The position numbers and the translations under genes are program-made. From Acanthosoma haemorrhoidale (lineage: Eukaryota > Arthropoda > Insecta > Hemiptera > Acanthosomatidae), in assembly GCA_930367205.1 (NCBI GenBank), contig OV884009.1, forward strand, positions 90,045,189 through 90,109,188: a stretch of 64,000 nucleotides of DNA, written 5' to 3'. Below are positions 20,024-31,416 of this stretch, one piece after another. The notes below the pieces were generated by a model. That model did no database searches, was not told the origin of the DNA, and saw only the letters and a list, made by a program, of their open reading frames with translations. Position 1 is the stretch's first letter; every line of letters starts with the position of its first letter.

Positions 20024-23000
20024 GTAATAATTATTTTAACAAATATCGCTACTATTATTATTCTGTAAAATATATCATGATTAGCTTATATACTGTTAAT
20101 AACATTAACATTTATTTTTATCTTCAAAAGTAATAACTATAATTTAAGAAATGTAGAAGTAATAATTTACAATATCGTCTATGGCAGAGTTTATGACTGA
20201 CTGACAAATTCTGATCCATAGTCTCCAATGATGGAATAATTTATCGTTATTATTCACTCATTATTTAAGGAAAAAACTATTTTTCATATAATGCTCAAGT
20301 TATTTTTCCCAAACATCATTTGCCAGTGATACCTATTGTAGACACTCATCCTGTAAAAATGTACTTATAGGATAATTGTAATTTAAAAAAAAAATAAATG
20401 TGTGTTTTTTAATTTAATAAAGGAATATTTTATTATAGTTTTACATACCAAACTCATATGCACAGTGACAATAATTTCCATTCAACGATAATTCCATAAT
20501 ATTAATATGATTGAAATTTTACAGGTAACTTTTATTTTAATGCCAATGGAAATTGTATGGGCAGCCACTGTATCCTGGTGGTTTGGCGACTTGGCTTGTC
20601 GAGTTGCTGCCTTCTTTAGGACTTTTGGCTTGTATCAGTCCTGTTTTGTTCTTGTTTCCATTGGAATTGACAGGTTAGTTGACTATATTATGTAGTTATT
20701 TTATAAACTATTATAAATATTCAGTTTATTTTAGAAACTTCTATAGACACAATTAAGGAAATAATTTTAGTAGGAAAATGTGTAATTATCATTTACTATA
20801 AGTAGTTTATTAAACATGGAGCTCATAGTTAGTGATGATGGATCTCAGTTCTCCCTCCAATTTGCCTTAGGCAGTCCACATCCTTACTTCCATTATCTAA
20901 TCACTTCATACTAAGACCTTATAGAGACATATGTAGTACATATGCAGTATGCTGTAAATTTTAATATGGCATTCTTTAATATTTAATAACAATTTCAAAG
21001 AATAAAGAGTGAATTAAGTTTTCTATATCTTCAGACAGTTCAATAAGTTTGCCAAACCCATTTAACTAGTTAAATTGTGTAATTTTGTAAACAAATGTGT
21101 TCCTCTGTACATAGGGTCTTGTTATTATATTTTCAAAATGTAATTTACTGGAATATTATTGTACGTTTCAATTATTTTAAGTGTTTCAAGCATAAAAAGT
21201 TTAAAATAAATCTCATTGGAATGAATCAACATTTATTATTTGGCTTAGGGATTTGTTTATTAATTTTTAATGAATGCATTGTTTCACATAGGTACTATGC
21301 TGTGCTTAAGCCTTTAAGGTTATCAGCTGCAAATAGAAGAGGAAAACTGATAATTTCTTGTGCTTGGTTTGGATCTGCCATTTGCAGCATCCCACAGGTA
21401 ATATGTAAGTTGAAAACATAGTTTATTACTTATTATGAAACGTAAATAAATTATTACTTAAAAAAAATCCAAACAACCGCTCAATGTTTAACTAATGTAA
21501 TCACTAGTACTAAGCAGTAGCTAAATTTATTTTGTTTACTTACGATTATGTTAAGCATATTATTTTTTTTTCATAACCACTTTCTGGAAATAATGTCGGT
21601 GGATTCCCATAGCATTCTTCTTTATCAACGTCTCATTTAGGTGACATTTAGCAGAAAAAACAATGTCTAAAGAGCTTAAATAAATAAGTTACTAAAATTT
21701 GCTAGTAGAAAAAATAATTTGGTGGTTAAATATTTGCACACTTAATTTTCAAACCATAGCGCTATTATTAGTTAGTAATATTGTACTTTTAACCTATGTA
21801 TCAATAGTATTTTTTCAAGCTGAAATGTTGTCTTTGACAATACAGCTTACTTACAGTTAATATATAGTATAGATCCTGTGTCTACATTACAACACTTGTA
21901 TTAATCTAATATCTAATGATGTTTATACTAATTTATTTTTCTGGCTTAAGATAAATTTGGATTTTCTATTAAATAAAAAAAATGATTCAATGTAAAAAGT
22001 AAATTTGTAATATATAGACACAGAAAGGAATTTATATTTCACCAAGCCAGTGTCCTAGTTCATTTTTTAAACATTAGAATAGATAAGGAAATTTCGGTGA
22101 GATAGCTTCACCACCAATTTTTTATCTTGTTCCCCAAAACAAAAAGTTCATTTTAAGATAAACAAAAACTTTGGTAGATTGTATTAAATACAACTCTCAA
22201 ATTTAATTTAATAGAAAGACTTAATACATATGCACAATGTTCCATTTTTTTTTTCCATCTTAGATAATATTCACAGATACATATTTATTTTATCCCTAGG
22301 CACTATTATTTAAATGTAGTTTTAAGATATGTATCAATAGTATTTTTTAAGCAGTGGTGTTGCCTTTGAAAATTTAGGTTTCTTACAGTATTTTACTCTT
22401 TTCAGACAATTATTTTTCGTGTTGAGAAACATCCTAACGTCACTTGGTATGAGCAGTGTACGACATTGAATTCATTTTCTTCAACAACACATGAATTTGC
22501 TTACTCGTTTTTTGGGATGTTATCAATGTACATACTGCCACTTGGTTTTATAATTTACTTCTATGGATCAATACTTCATGAGATATGCAGAAGGTCTAAA
22601 GATTTGAATTTTAATTCAGGTATTATTTTTCAACGATTTAATTATATCTCTTAAAAATCTAAAGCTCAAATTAGTACCTATCATTAAAATATTTCCTGCC
22701 AGGATTTAATAAAAACTTAAATTATTGATATTCACTTCCCCACAAAAAAAGTGGCACACTTAGAAAACTTAAATATTTGCTTCCTAATAGAATTATTTCG
22801 GTTTTCAATTCTTTTTTAATTAATATTGAACATTTTCAGTGATAAAGAGCCATAAATATGAAGGAAAACCCAATAAATGTTTACAGAAATTTCTATTTTA
22901 CTTTCTTGTGTAACGATGGCCCTAATTATGGTCTCTGAGGGTTCAAATTCACTTCATTGAGTCTTCATCTGACAGTTTCTGCACATATTGGTACTACCCA

Positions 23001-26000
23001 AATTGTATGAAGATGTTGAGCAGTCTCATTAGCAGTTGAAAACTGACCCCGAAGCATGTTCAGTACATTAAACCAGTCATTTCTTAGCACACCAAATCTG
23101 AGTCTGTAATTGCACAAACCTGTCTCACAGTAATGTGAAATTGCTCTCTGAACAGTAGTTTCAGGTAAACCCAATGCACCATCTTCCACTAATGCTACAA
23201 TACGGAATACTTGCTAAACCATCCAAACCATTTTTTAAATCAAAATTAAAAAAAAATCTTCCGCTAAATGTTTAGGGATCAGTTACACAAGAAATCAAAA
23301 TAGAAATTTCTGTATAATTTTTTTTAATTTATTAGGTATTTCCTTCATATTTATACCCCATTATCCCTGAAATGTTTAATATTAATTAAAAAAGAGTTGA
23401 AACCCAAATTAATTCTATTAGGAAGCAAATATTAGAATTGTTCTAAGTGCACCAATTTTTTTGTGGGGTAGTGTATATGATCTGCCCAGTATTACCATCA
23501 CTTTACTTTCTTTTTTTAACACTACCACCCCTCCTCAAGTTCTGCTATTAGCATTCAATGATATGTTCCCACTTCTACAACATAATGATAAATATTTTTC
23601 CAATTTAAACTGTTATGATAACTCATGTATATATTAAAATGTAGCCTTTTGAATCTAAAAAAGATACATTTTTTCTTTTGAATGAGATGAATTTCTAAAA
23701 AATAATATACAACTCGAACTCCATTTAGGTTACATAGAGAGCAAAGTAACCTAAGTTTTTCTTGATAACTAGTATAATTGAACACTTAACCTTCATTATT
23801 ATTTTCATTAACTGCAAATCATTCTTCTTGTTAATGTGACAGCAGATACAATTCCCTATATTTGTTTTTATGGCCATGGCAGGAGACAAAAAAATATATG
23901 GAGAATTAAATCTACTAAAATAATTTTTTTTTTTAATTGTTTTTCACTAATTGCAGATAAGCTAAGAAGAAATAACTTTGCTTTTTTTGGGAAGGCCAAG
24001 ATGAGAACTCTAAAAATGACTATTACAATAATTTTAGCTTTTTTCATATGCTGGACACCATATTATGTTATGGCATTTTGGTAAGTAAAATGGCGATAGG
24101 TGAGTTTGTAACATCATATTTAAATATCACTTCATAAATATATGATACAAATTAGCTACTCAAAATGTTCTAAAGAATTTTAACAAACGCATTGGAAAAA
24201 AAAAATATTTACCTATATACATATTATGGGATAAATCTATTGATATTAGTATTTTGCATAGTTCACCAAATTGTTTAAAAAATATATATTTTTTTATTAT
24301 TTAGGAAGATCTTTGACTTTGAAATTTTTTTCGATTATTTGGGTTTAGTGCTTTTATGTACTACAGCTTAGATTGAGTGAATTGATGCTGAATGTAAGAG
24401 TTTGATCTTCTATAGACTGTTGTTACTTGTCTGCTTTAAATCAATTAGGAAAACCTTGCCCCAACATTCACTGCAAACAAATTTTAATCAGTTATGATTA
24501 AGAATTAGCAGTCTCATTCTGAAAATTTCATGATATACATGTTCTCATCCCCGAAAACTCTTTTTTGCAATATTTTACAACCAATGACAAAATAAAATCA
24601 AGTGGAAAGAATTTAAGATCATTAGGAGCTGAACAATTAGCTATTTTAAACAAAATATATCTTCTATGTTTTACAAAATGTGTATATAATCCTTTATTTG
24701 TATAAGGCATTGTTTTAATATTTAATCCCAACAAATATAAATATGGGTAAACCAGAAATAGGTTCCAGTAAAATATTTGAAAGACATTCAGAAATTTTCC
24801 AAGCTTTTAATCAGGACATGTCAACTTTTTTTCAATAGACAGTTAAGAGCATTTGTCCATGAGGCAAAGAAGTAGTCTGAATTGTCTGAGCATTTCCAGT
24901 CATTTGGAGTGATATGGGGGCCTTGTCTACTATTAACTCATTGTGAGTTGCTTGTCTAGTATAAGTCCTAGATAGGTGGTCCATGATTTAGCTATTATGG
25001 GATGGTTGAAGAGTAAAATTGTAGGACATATTTAGGGACAGAGGGATGTGACGTGAGAGGACTTTTCGGCATTCACTTAGAATTTCCATTTGGACAGCCA
25101 AGATTCCGAAAGGGAAAGGTCTTTTAGTGTTTGAATGGAATTGAATTTTCGTTCTCTTCTTCTGTCCAAAATAAATAGGCAAATAATGGTTTAAATGATG
25201 ATTTTTAAAAGTTGGATTATTAGTACCTTTATACAATTGCTTATACTTTTTGCCAAATTAATAATATATTCACAATTAAAAATTATAAATTTATTTGGGT
25301 AGAAGGATAAAAATGCTATGGCCAAATAGAATATACATATATATAATTTCATACATACCAAAGATTTATTAATAAAAATACATCCTTTATTGTTTGGCTT
25401 ATGTAGTAATTACTCATTTGATCTTAAAAAAAACAATGTTTCACATACTATAAGTCCAGTAACTCAAAGTAACATAAACAATTCATATTGAGCAGCTGAC
25501 ATTATTATAATGATTGGGGACCATCATGTGAGCAGATCTGAATTTATTTTTTTTAACATTGATAAGGCTAAAATCCATCATCAATTGTTATTGTGCAAAC
25601 ATTCTTTTTATATATTACCAAGAGTTTTGAGCCCCATCTATTCTTAAGGGAGACTGGAGGGAAACTAGTCAGCTGCTAAGGATTATATATTGTAATCAAA
25701 ACATAAATAAAATAGAATGCCCTGTCTTGTTGATAAGTGTGAGTTTTAAAATGTAGATTGGGAGTAATTTTGAAAAAAATAACTAATTAATTGTTTCAGT
25801 TCAAATCTAATTTATTATTTAGAAAAAAAATGATTGTTAATTATCCCAAACCAAATTGTCTAAAATTTAATTTTTTCTTTATCTTTTTTATTTTTCTATC
25901 AATCCTCCTCTAATATTTTTAGCGTTTGAGAATAAAAATTATTTATATTTTTGGATACAATGTTGAAATCTACAGTGAAATCGAGATTAAAAGCCTCCAA

Positions 26001-27845
26001 ATATATTCTCTTACTTTTTCTTGTTTTTAGGTTTGGAATTCTGTAAAATAAAATTTATGTATCAGGTTTTTACTATGTTGCACTAATGATCTATTAGCTT
26101 CTTTTTCACCTTTGATCTATACAACTATTTTTATGTTGCTGTAATCTACTTTTTTTATTTCAGGATGTTTGTCCAATGTAAATTTTGTTACAGTGCAAGC
26201 AGGCAAGTTTGTAACTATGTCAAATTCTTGGTTTGGTTCAATTTAGTCTTGTTTAATATTTACTTAATTTGTTAGATGTTTTAAATCCAAATTTTATATC
26301 TTCTAGTTCATTGTCATTAAACATTTTTTTTAATAGGTTCTGATAAGTTTTTAATGTATGCGGTTGAGAGAAAATTTGTTGCTTTGGAATTCAATTTATT
26401 TATTAATGTTGTCAGGGATTTACTATTTTGTGTAAGTTGTTACTTGGATCACTGTATTTGATTTTATCATAATTTAAATGCCATTTTTGTTTGAAGATTT
26501 TGCATGGGTAAAAGTTTTAATAAAGATTTCATCTTTGTCTGTTTTCATAAATTTGTTATCAGTTAGTTTTACAGCTATGTGTATCATGTTTAATTTTTGA
26601 TGTTCTGGGTGTTATGATAAATAATTTAAAATTGTATGGCTAGTGGTTTCTTCTTTGAATTTACTTGTATCCAAAATCATGAGAATTTCATCAATATATT
26701 TCAGGAATAGTTTTGGTTTCGTGCTTTATCAAGTAACTTGTTTATAATGATACCCCTCAGATTAACAGAAAGATAACCCCTCATTTATTGTCTAAAAATT
26801 TTATCTGTAAATTTGAAAAAAAATATTGTTGAAAATAAGTTTATTTCCTTTTTTCTTCTTAACACAGGTATGTAGTTTGACCTGTTCCCACTCCTTGGCT
26901 ATAATAAATCAAGTGGCTCATTGGTAAATAAAGATTTAACGTCAAAACTGACAATTTTCTTATTGTATTCTATGGTTTGAATATCATTGATAACATCTTT
27001 TACCTTGAATGAGTTTTTTTACATCTAATTCATTCTTGTTATTCAGATGATAAGAAAGGTTGAACAAAATTTAGAAACACTCTATGTGGGATATTTTATC
27101 CTATTAACTATGACCCTCAAGGGAAATTCTGTTTTGTCTAATTTCCCCCTTAAAATCTGGGGTATTGTGTGGTGAAAGTAGTTACTTTTTTTCAGGTTTT
27201 CAATCAATTCTATACCTTTGCTTCTTAATTAGTCAGAAGGATTGTTTCTCATTTCATAAAATGTAGTATTGTCTGAAAGTAAAGCCTCCATTTTAGTTTC
27301 ATACATTTGCTTAATTATAGTTACCAATTTTTTTATTTTATCACTCCTCATTATGTATATGTCTTGAAGTGTTCTTTTTAACCTTCAATTTCTTCTGTCC
27401 ATCTTATACTGGAAGTATCAATACATACTTACTAAATATGAATATAATTATTTTAAATTAATAGTAAAATATATTTTCAATTCATGCAAATGAATATTAC
27501 GAAACCATGTTACAGTGTAATAAACCAATAATTTACACATTTGAATCAATTATTAAAAACAAAGAAAACAAATAAACTAACCATTTTTTTTTTTTTACTG
27601 GAGATCATAAAAAGTTTGTAAGTGATCTATTTTCTAGGTATTGGATTGACAAAGATTCAGCCAAAGAAGTTGATCAGCGTATTCAAAAAGCACTTTTTTT
27701 ATTTGCTTGTACAAATTCAAGCATCAATCCTATTGTGTATGGCGCTTTCAATATACGTAAACCAGTGAAGGTTTCCAGAAGAACAAAAGGGAGTAACACA
27801 TGCACAACTGAAATAAGACTGCAACAAGCAGGACAAAACAACTAA
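19763..27845 (+). CDS. AKHR: Adipokinetic hormone receptor-like GPCR (six coding exons)
   Basis: Joining 19763-20023, 20525-20673, 21292-21397, 22406-22619, 23957-24080 and 27638-27845 keeps one frame through five GT-AG introns and gives 353 residues. It is a rhodopsin-family receptor. TM1 has GNISVL. TM2 has HLSIADLL. TM3 ends in D136-R137-Y138 (DRYYAVLKPL). ECL2 has HPNVTWYEQC, with a sequon and the disulphide Cys. TM6 has FFICWTPYY and TM7 has NSSINPIVYG. The blocks LMPMEIVWAATVSW, FFRTFGLY and DQRIQKALFLFACTN are typical of insect AKH receptors in the GnRH-receptor superfamily. By family knowledge it sits in the plasma membrane of fat body and other cells and couples AKH peptides to lipid and sugar mobilisation. 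The close ACP and corazonin receptors are alternatives: corazonin receptors differ clearly at the TM2-TM3 block, ACP receptors less so. The C-tail (about 40 residues) is short for the family. Confidence 0.8.
20525..20673 (+). CDS. AKHR: AKHR-like exon 2 (end of TM2, ECL1, TM3)
   Basis: Begins VTFILMPMEI after an AG acceptor and ends GID plus two bases of the DRY arginine codon before GTTAGT. The conserved ECL1 Trp residues and the TM3 Cys (GDLACR) are present. Confidence 0.82.
21292..21397 (+). CDS. AKHR: AKHR-like exon 3 (DRY motif, ICL2, TM4)
   Basis: The first base completes the Arg codon. Then YYAVLKPLRLSAANRRGK, and TM4 ending AICSIPQ before GTAATA. Phase 2 in, phase 0 out. Confidence 0.82.
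21795..22386 (+). repeat. ~62-bp direct repeat in intron 3, second copy at the exon 4 acceptor
   Basis: 21,795-21,857 and 22,325-22,386 share TGTATCAATAGTATTTTTT followed by a gapped match through 'tgttg.cttTGA.aat...CTTACAGT'. The second copy lies about 20 bases before the exon 4 acceptor, so the first copy carries a decoy of that acceptor region. The intervening ~470 bases show nothing else. Confidence 0.55.
22406..22619 (+). CDS. AKHR: AKHR-like exon 4 (ECL2, TM5)
   Basis: Starts TIIFRVEKHPNVTWYEQC after 'ttttcag' and runs through THEFAYSFFGML and TM5 to the start of ICL3 (RRSKDLNFNS), ending one base into a codon before GTATTA. Confidence 0.82.
22736..23474 (-). mobile_element. Tc1/mariner-type element with ~200-bp inverted ends, inside AKHR intron 4
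   Basis: The left end (CACTTCCCCACAAAAAAAGTGG) and the inverted right end (CACTACCCCACAAAAAAATTGG) start a pair of arms that match for about 200 bases each, with TA at both borders. Between them the minus strand encodes a helix-turn-helix-like piece (LPETTVQRAISHYCETGL, 22,965-23,189) typical of the Tc1 DNA-binding domain. No catalytic core is present, so it is non-autonomous. Confidence 0.78.
23957..24080 (+). CDS. AKHR: AKHR-like exon 5 (ICL3, TM6)
   Basis: DKLRRNN, then KAKMRTLKMTITIILAF and FFICWTPYYVMAF. It ends two bases into a Trp codon at a perfect GTAAGT donor. The basic ICL3 end (KAKMRTLKM) is the usual G-protein contact region. Confidence 0.82.
24081..25909. other. AKHR intron 5, first part: nothing recognisable
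   Basis: AT-rich intron sequence. The short minus-strand frames at 24,528 and 24,988 show no motifs. No splice-bounded exon or transposon end was found. Confidence 0.35.
25910..27400 (-). pseudogene. Penelope-like retroelement (RT plus GIY-YIG), decayed, in AKHR intron 5
   Basis: Minus-strand order from high to low coordinate: a fingers-like block with FPLRVIVNRIKYPT and SVSKF (27,125-27,050), VSFDVKSLFTNEPLD (about 26,960-26,910), the palm motif YIDEILMILD (about 26,705-26,665, in place of YVDDI), HPEHQKL, then SYKLACLHCNKIYIGQTS (about 26,215-26,155). The last is the start of a GIY-YIG endonuclease. Further downstream 'YLEAFN'-like sequence follows. This domain order is specific to Penelope-like elements. 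Many stops and a changed catalytic motif mean it is dead. It lies antisense to the receptor gene. Confidence 0.72.
27638..27845 (+). CDS. AKHR: AKHR-like exon 6 (ECL3, TM7, C-tail, stop)
   Basis: After 'tttctag' it completes Trp and reads YWIDKDSAKEVDQRIQK, TM7 with NPIVYGAFNIR and a Ser/Thr-containing tail to TAA at 27,843. An AATAAA at about 28,068 could serve as a polyadenylation signal. Confidence 0.82.
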
Positions 27846-30800
27846 AAATAGTTGAAACTGAACACCAATGGTCTTGAAGGAGCTTTGTTGCTGTACAATT
27901 TTCTGTAAACTATGAATACAGAAATGGTCACAGAAGAGTTCCTTTAACACAACAAGTGCTATCTGAGATTACGTATAGCTTTAAATTGAATTCTCAAGTA
28001 TTCTCTAACGCAGAATGGTGTATATGATAATTCACATTCATGAATAGTAATCTGCTAATTGAAGCAATAAATAATATGACAGGGATTGATTACACCTTTA
28101 GAAATAAAGTATTCTGAATGTAAACAGAAATTGATGAGATACACTGAAGAAAAACTTACCAGTTCCTATAAATTGTTTTAGCTATAAGATAGAACGTATA
28201 CCTCTATAATTATTAACATGACTAAAGGAATTCAAAATAGCATGTTTATCTTGCTGCTGTATTCTAACTTAAACTGTAAATACATACCCACTTCTAATGA
28301 ACATTAAACTTTGCACTTGTTTTTTTGAATAATTAGTAATAAAATAATAAACTATTTTAATTTATATAGAATATTCACTTCTAGAAGATATAGCATTCAA
28401 ATAATACTTAAAGAATACAACTGTTTTCTTTTTTTATTAAATTTTTTATAAATAGACATTTTAAATGATAATTTTGTCACATGTTCTTGGTCATGATTTT
28501 TTTTTATAAATAAAAAAAAATGTGATAAACATGTTCCAGTTTTATTGCCAAATATACTCTTGTGTTTTCTACAAGCAACAATATATTCTGCCCAATAATA
28601 TCCTCTACCTTACGGATCTGGATGGAGGCATAACGTACACAGCACGTATACATAGCAGGCTAAACGTACACCAATAAATATGATAAACATTTACCATATC
28701 TTCATCACCAATATCAATGAAAGATTCACTCACATACGCTTCTAGCATTTAGATTCAACTGAAAAAAATTGAATCAATTGATGTTATCATTTTCTTTAAG
28801 CAACGAGTGCAGACCTAATTTATTATCATTACATTCCTAGAGTAAAGTTCATGTCCTTTTTTATTCTTCCACGTATTTACTATATGTTCCTAGTACACAC
28901 ACAGTTTATGGAACATATGATACAAATTATGAACTCATAGTCTTAACCTGACAGGAACCGAAAAGCACTGAACTGGACATGAAAATTAAATTGAGAAAAA
29001 ATCAATGGTTTTACACCCCTCATTTCTTCTAAACTTAGTTTCTAGTTTGATTTTGTCCTACATGTTCTCCCAACACAGAATTACTTACATTCCCTACACT
29101 ATACTCTTTAGACTCCTGATCTTTCTCTTAACTGAACCAATGAATAGGAGATTTAACTATGTGAAATAAGTTTTTTTTAAAGAATTCTCTCTATTTACAT
29201 TACCTAATTTTTTAGATATAGGGCCTAAATATGGGTGTGTGCAACATTTGTTGTACTTTATAACCATAGAAGAAAAGTTGTGAATCGGATAATCCTTTGC
29301 AGTTTTCAAGACAGTACTGCCCATGAGCTTCTATACATTGTATACAAAGTGTTTGGCATAGGCATAGGTTTAATTTAATATTTTTCATTCTATAAAATAC
29401 CACATTCTACGTTGTCACTAAAATATAAAATCATCATTCATTGTATTAATGTTTTTATTTATTTAAATGAGTATTTACATACACATGAAATTATAAAATA
29501 GAAACTTTTCTACACATTAAAATGATAGGGATTGATTACAGCTTTAGAAATAAATTATTCTGAATATAAACAGAAATATATGTACTGTGATTCTTTTTTA
29601 GTAAAGTAGGCCAATAATTTCATGTCAGAACTGTTACTGCCCCACAAAAAACTCAGATTTCAGTAATTAGCCCTGTCACTCGTCCATTATAATCATAAAT
29701 ACTTCAACGCTAATCTTAATATACCCAGCGATCAATCACTGGATGTCTATTAATCACAAATTCTATCACTAGTGACAAGTTTGAAGCAATTCTGGTTCAT
29801 ATCAAGGACTTGATGTTTTCTCAAACCATTAACGAAAATTAAATATCAGATGCAATAGTGACTAGAAAATTTGTAACAATAACAGTAATTGATAAACAGG
29901 AACCTTTCGATTGATACTAATTTGTTGCTATTAAAAGTCGATACCACTGGCCTGCTGTTAAACAGAAAATACCCAAACCATCATCACAGCACATTTGCCA
30001 TCAGTATGTAAGATATAGTGATACATAACCTTTGAATTTAGTACTGCTATTATATTCTTCTACTATTCATAGGGTAGTATTTTGTGGAATATATACTTGT
30101 TAAATTAAATGTTCAGATCAATCTTTTCCATTAATAACTCATTTCACACACAAAAACTGATTTTAAAATTTACTTTTAGGAACATTCTCAACAACGACAC
30201 AATTTAGCGTTAAGTTGAAAAATGGCATGGCTGTTAAGTTTAGTATAATGCATTAGCTTCAACAAAGAGTCTTATAGGTTTATCAAAACAAAATCATTTA
30301 CTTCAAGAGTTCTTGTATTAACAGAACAAGTTAATTATAAATAGTAAAATTAAACTAATTTAATCAATAATATTTGTATAACACTTCAGAAAGAGATATA
30401 ATCTTGTTGTGTTCCTCTATTTAGTAAATAAACAAAACCTTATACTAATGATAACCGGCCAGAGGTTATATAATCGTTAGAGCACATAAGAATAGTTTTT
30501 TTTAAAGATTTTTTTTTGGTATTGCATATTTTATCATAAAACTACATTATTGAGAAAATAATAAAGAATAGTCAGGAATAGTGGATATTTCATACCATCC
30601 AATAAATCATTTAGCTACGATTTGATTATAAATTTCACAAATATATTGTTTAATTTCATTATTCTTATCGCTATTGTAAAATGATTAAAAGTACCAATAT
30701 CATATACTTGTATGTATATTTATTGATCACATTGCGCAATGATTGACAGAAAAAAACACTAAAATAATCTGCAAATATTCTCATTATGGTATGAATTGTA

Positions 30801-30875
30801 TAATACTGATACATAAATATAATTTATTTTTAATTTATATTGATTAAATAAGACATAAATACAATAATAAATAAA
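27846..30875. other. Intergenic AT-rich region after the receptor gene
   Basis: The first ~250 bases are probably 3' UTR. A ~55-base sequence (AGGGATTGATTACA.CTTTAGAAATAAA..ATTCTGAAT) occurs twice in direct orientation, at 28,077-28,140 and 29,522-29,575, suggesting a local duplication. No ORF with motifs is present. Confidence 0.5.
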
Positions 30876-30879
30876 GAGG

Positions 30880-31010
30880 GGGATTCGGTGCTACAGATGG
30901 CAGGGGTTGGTAGTAGTTCCCGCTCGACCTGCATTACCCAAGATTCAAAGTGAATCCAGCTCCATCCAGACTACAAGTGGTTCTGCACTGAGCACCTCCG
31001 GTTTTCATAT
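30880..31010. other. Compact GC-rich block in AT-rich surroundings
   Basis: About 130 bases (from GGATTCGGTGCTACAGATGG to GAGCACCTCCGG) are far richer in G and C than the flanks. GGTGCT near the start is complementary to AGCACC near the end, so the block could fold. It ends about 280 bases before the ATG at 31,291 and may be a promoter-proximal element, a 5' UTR exon, a small RNA or a retroposon piece. I cannot decide between these. Confidence 0.3.
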
Positions 31011-31290
31011 CAACTGATAGAAATTATTTTCACTGAAAATAAATTTTTCAGTTATTTCAAATTCATTTATGATGTTATGCTAGTGACTTCGTAAAGTCAA
31101 TGGAGAAATGTTAACTTCGAACACCATTTTAACGTTGGCTTTGACACCTCTAGGAAACGTCATTTTTAATTGATACTGGTGATTTTTATTAATACTTGCT
31201 ATTTTTTTTTTCTGTCTTGAATGTTAATATTCTTGTCTCTTGAAAAAATAGAATAAAGAATGTTTCTAAAACAAGTAATTCTATAGTCTA

Positions 31291-31416
31291 ATGGAAAATT
31301 CAGGATTCAATTCAAACTCACTTCCGCCTTCAACTTTGGTCGTTTTTTCTCAAAGTGGAAGTCTCTCAGATGCACTGAGGATGCATAGACCATTCAGTTC
31401 AGCATTCAGTTCAAGG
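31291..31416 (+). CDS. First coding exon of a Pro/Ser-rich, transcription-factor-like protein
   Basis: ATG followed by 42 codons (MENSGFNSNSLPPSTLVVF through LRMHRPFSSAFSSR) and a consensus GTAAGT donor in phase 0. It joins in frame with 41,404-41,677. The segment SDALRMHRPFSSAFS is reminiscent of N-terminal motifs in some homeobox proteins, but the match is weak. The link to the second exon is inferred from strand, matching phase and composition. The intron would be 9,987 bases. Unrecognised at family level. Confidence 0.55.
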
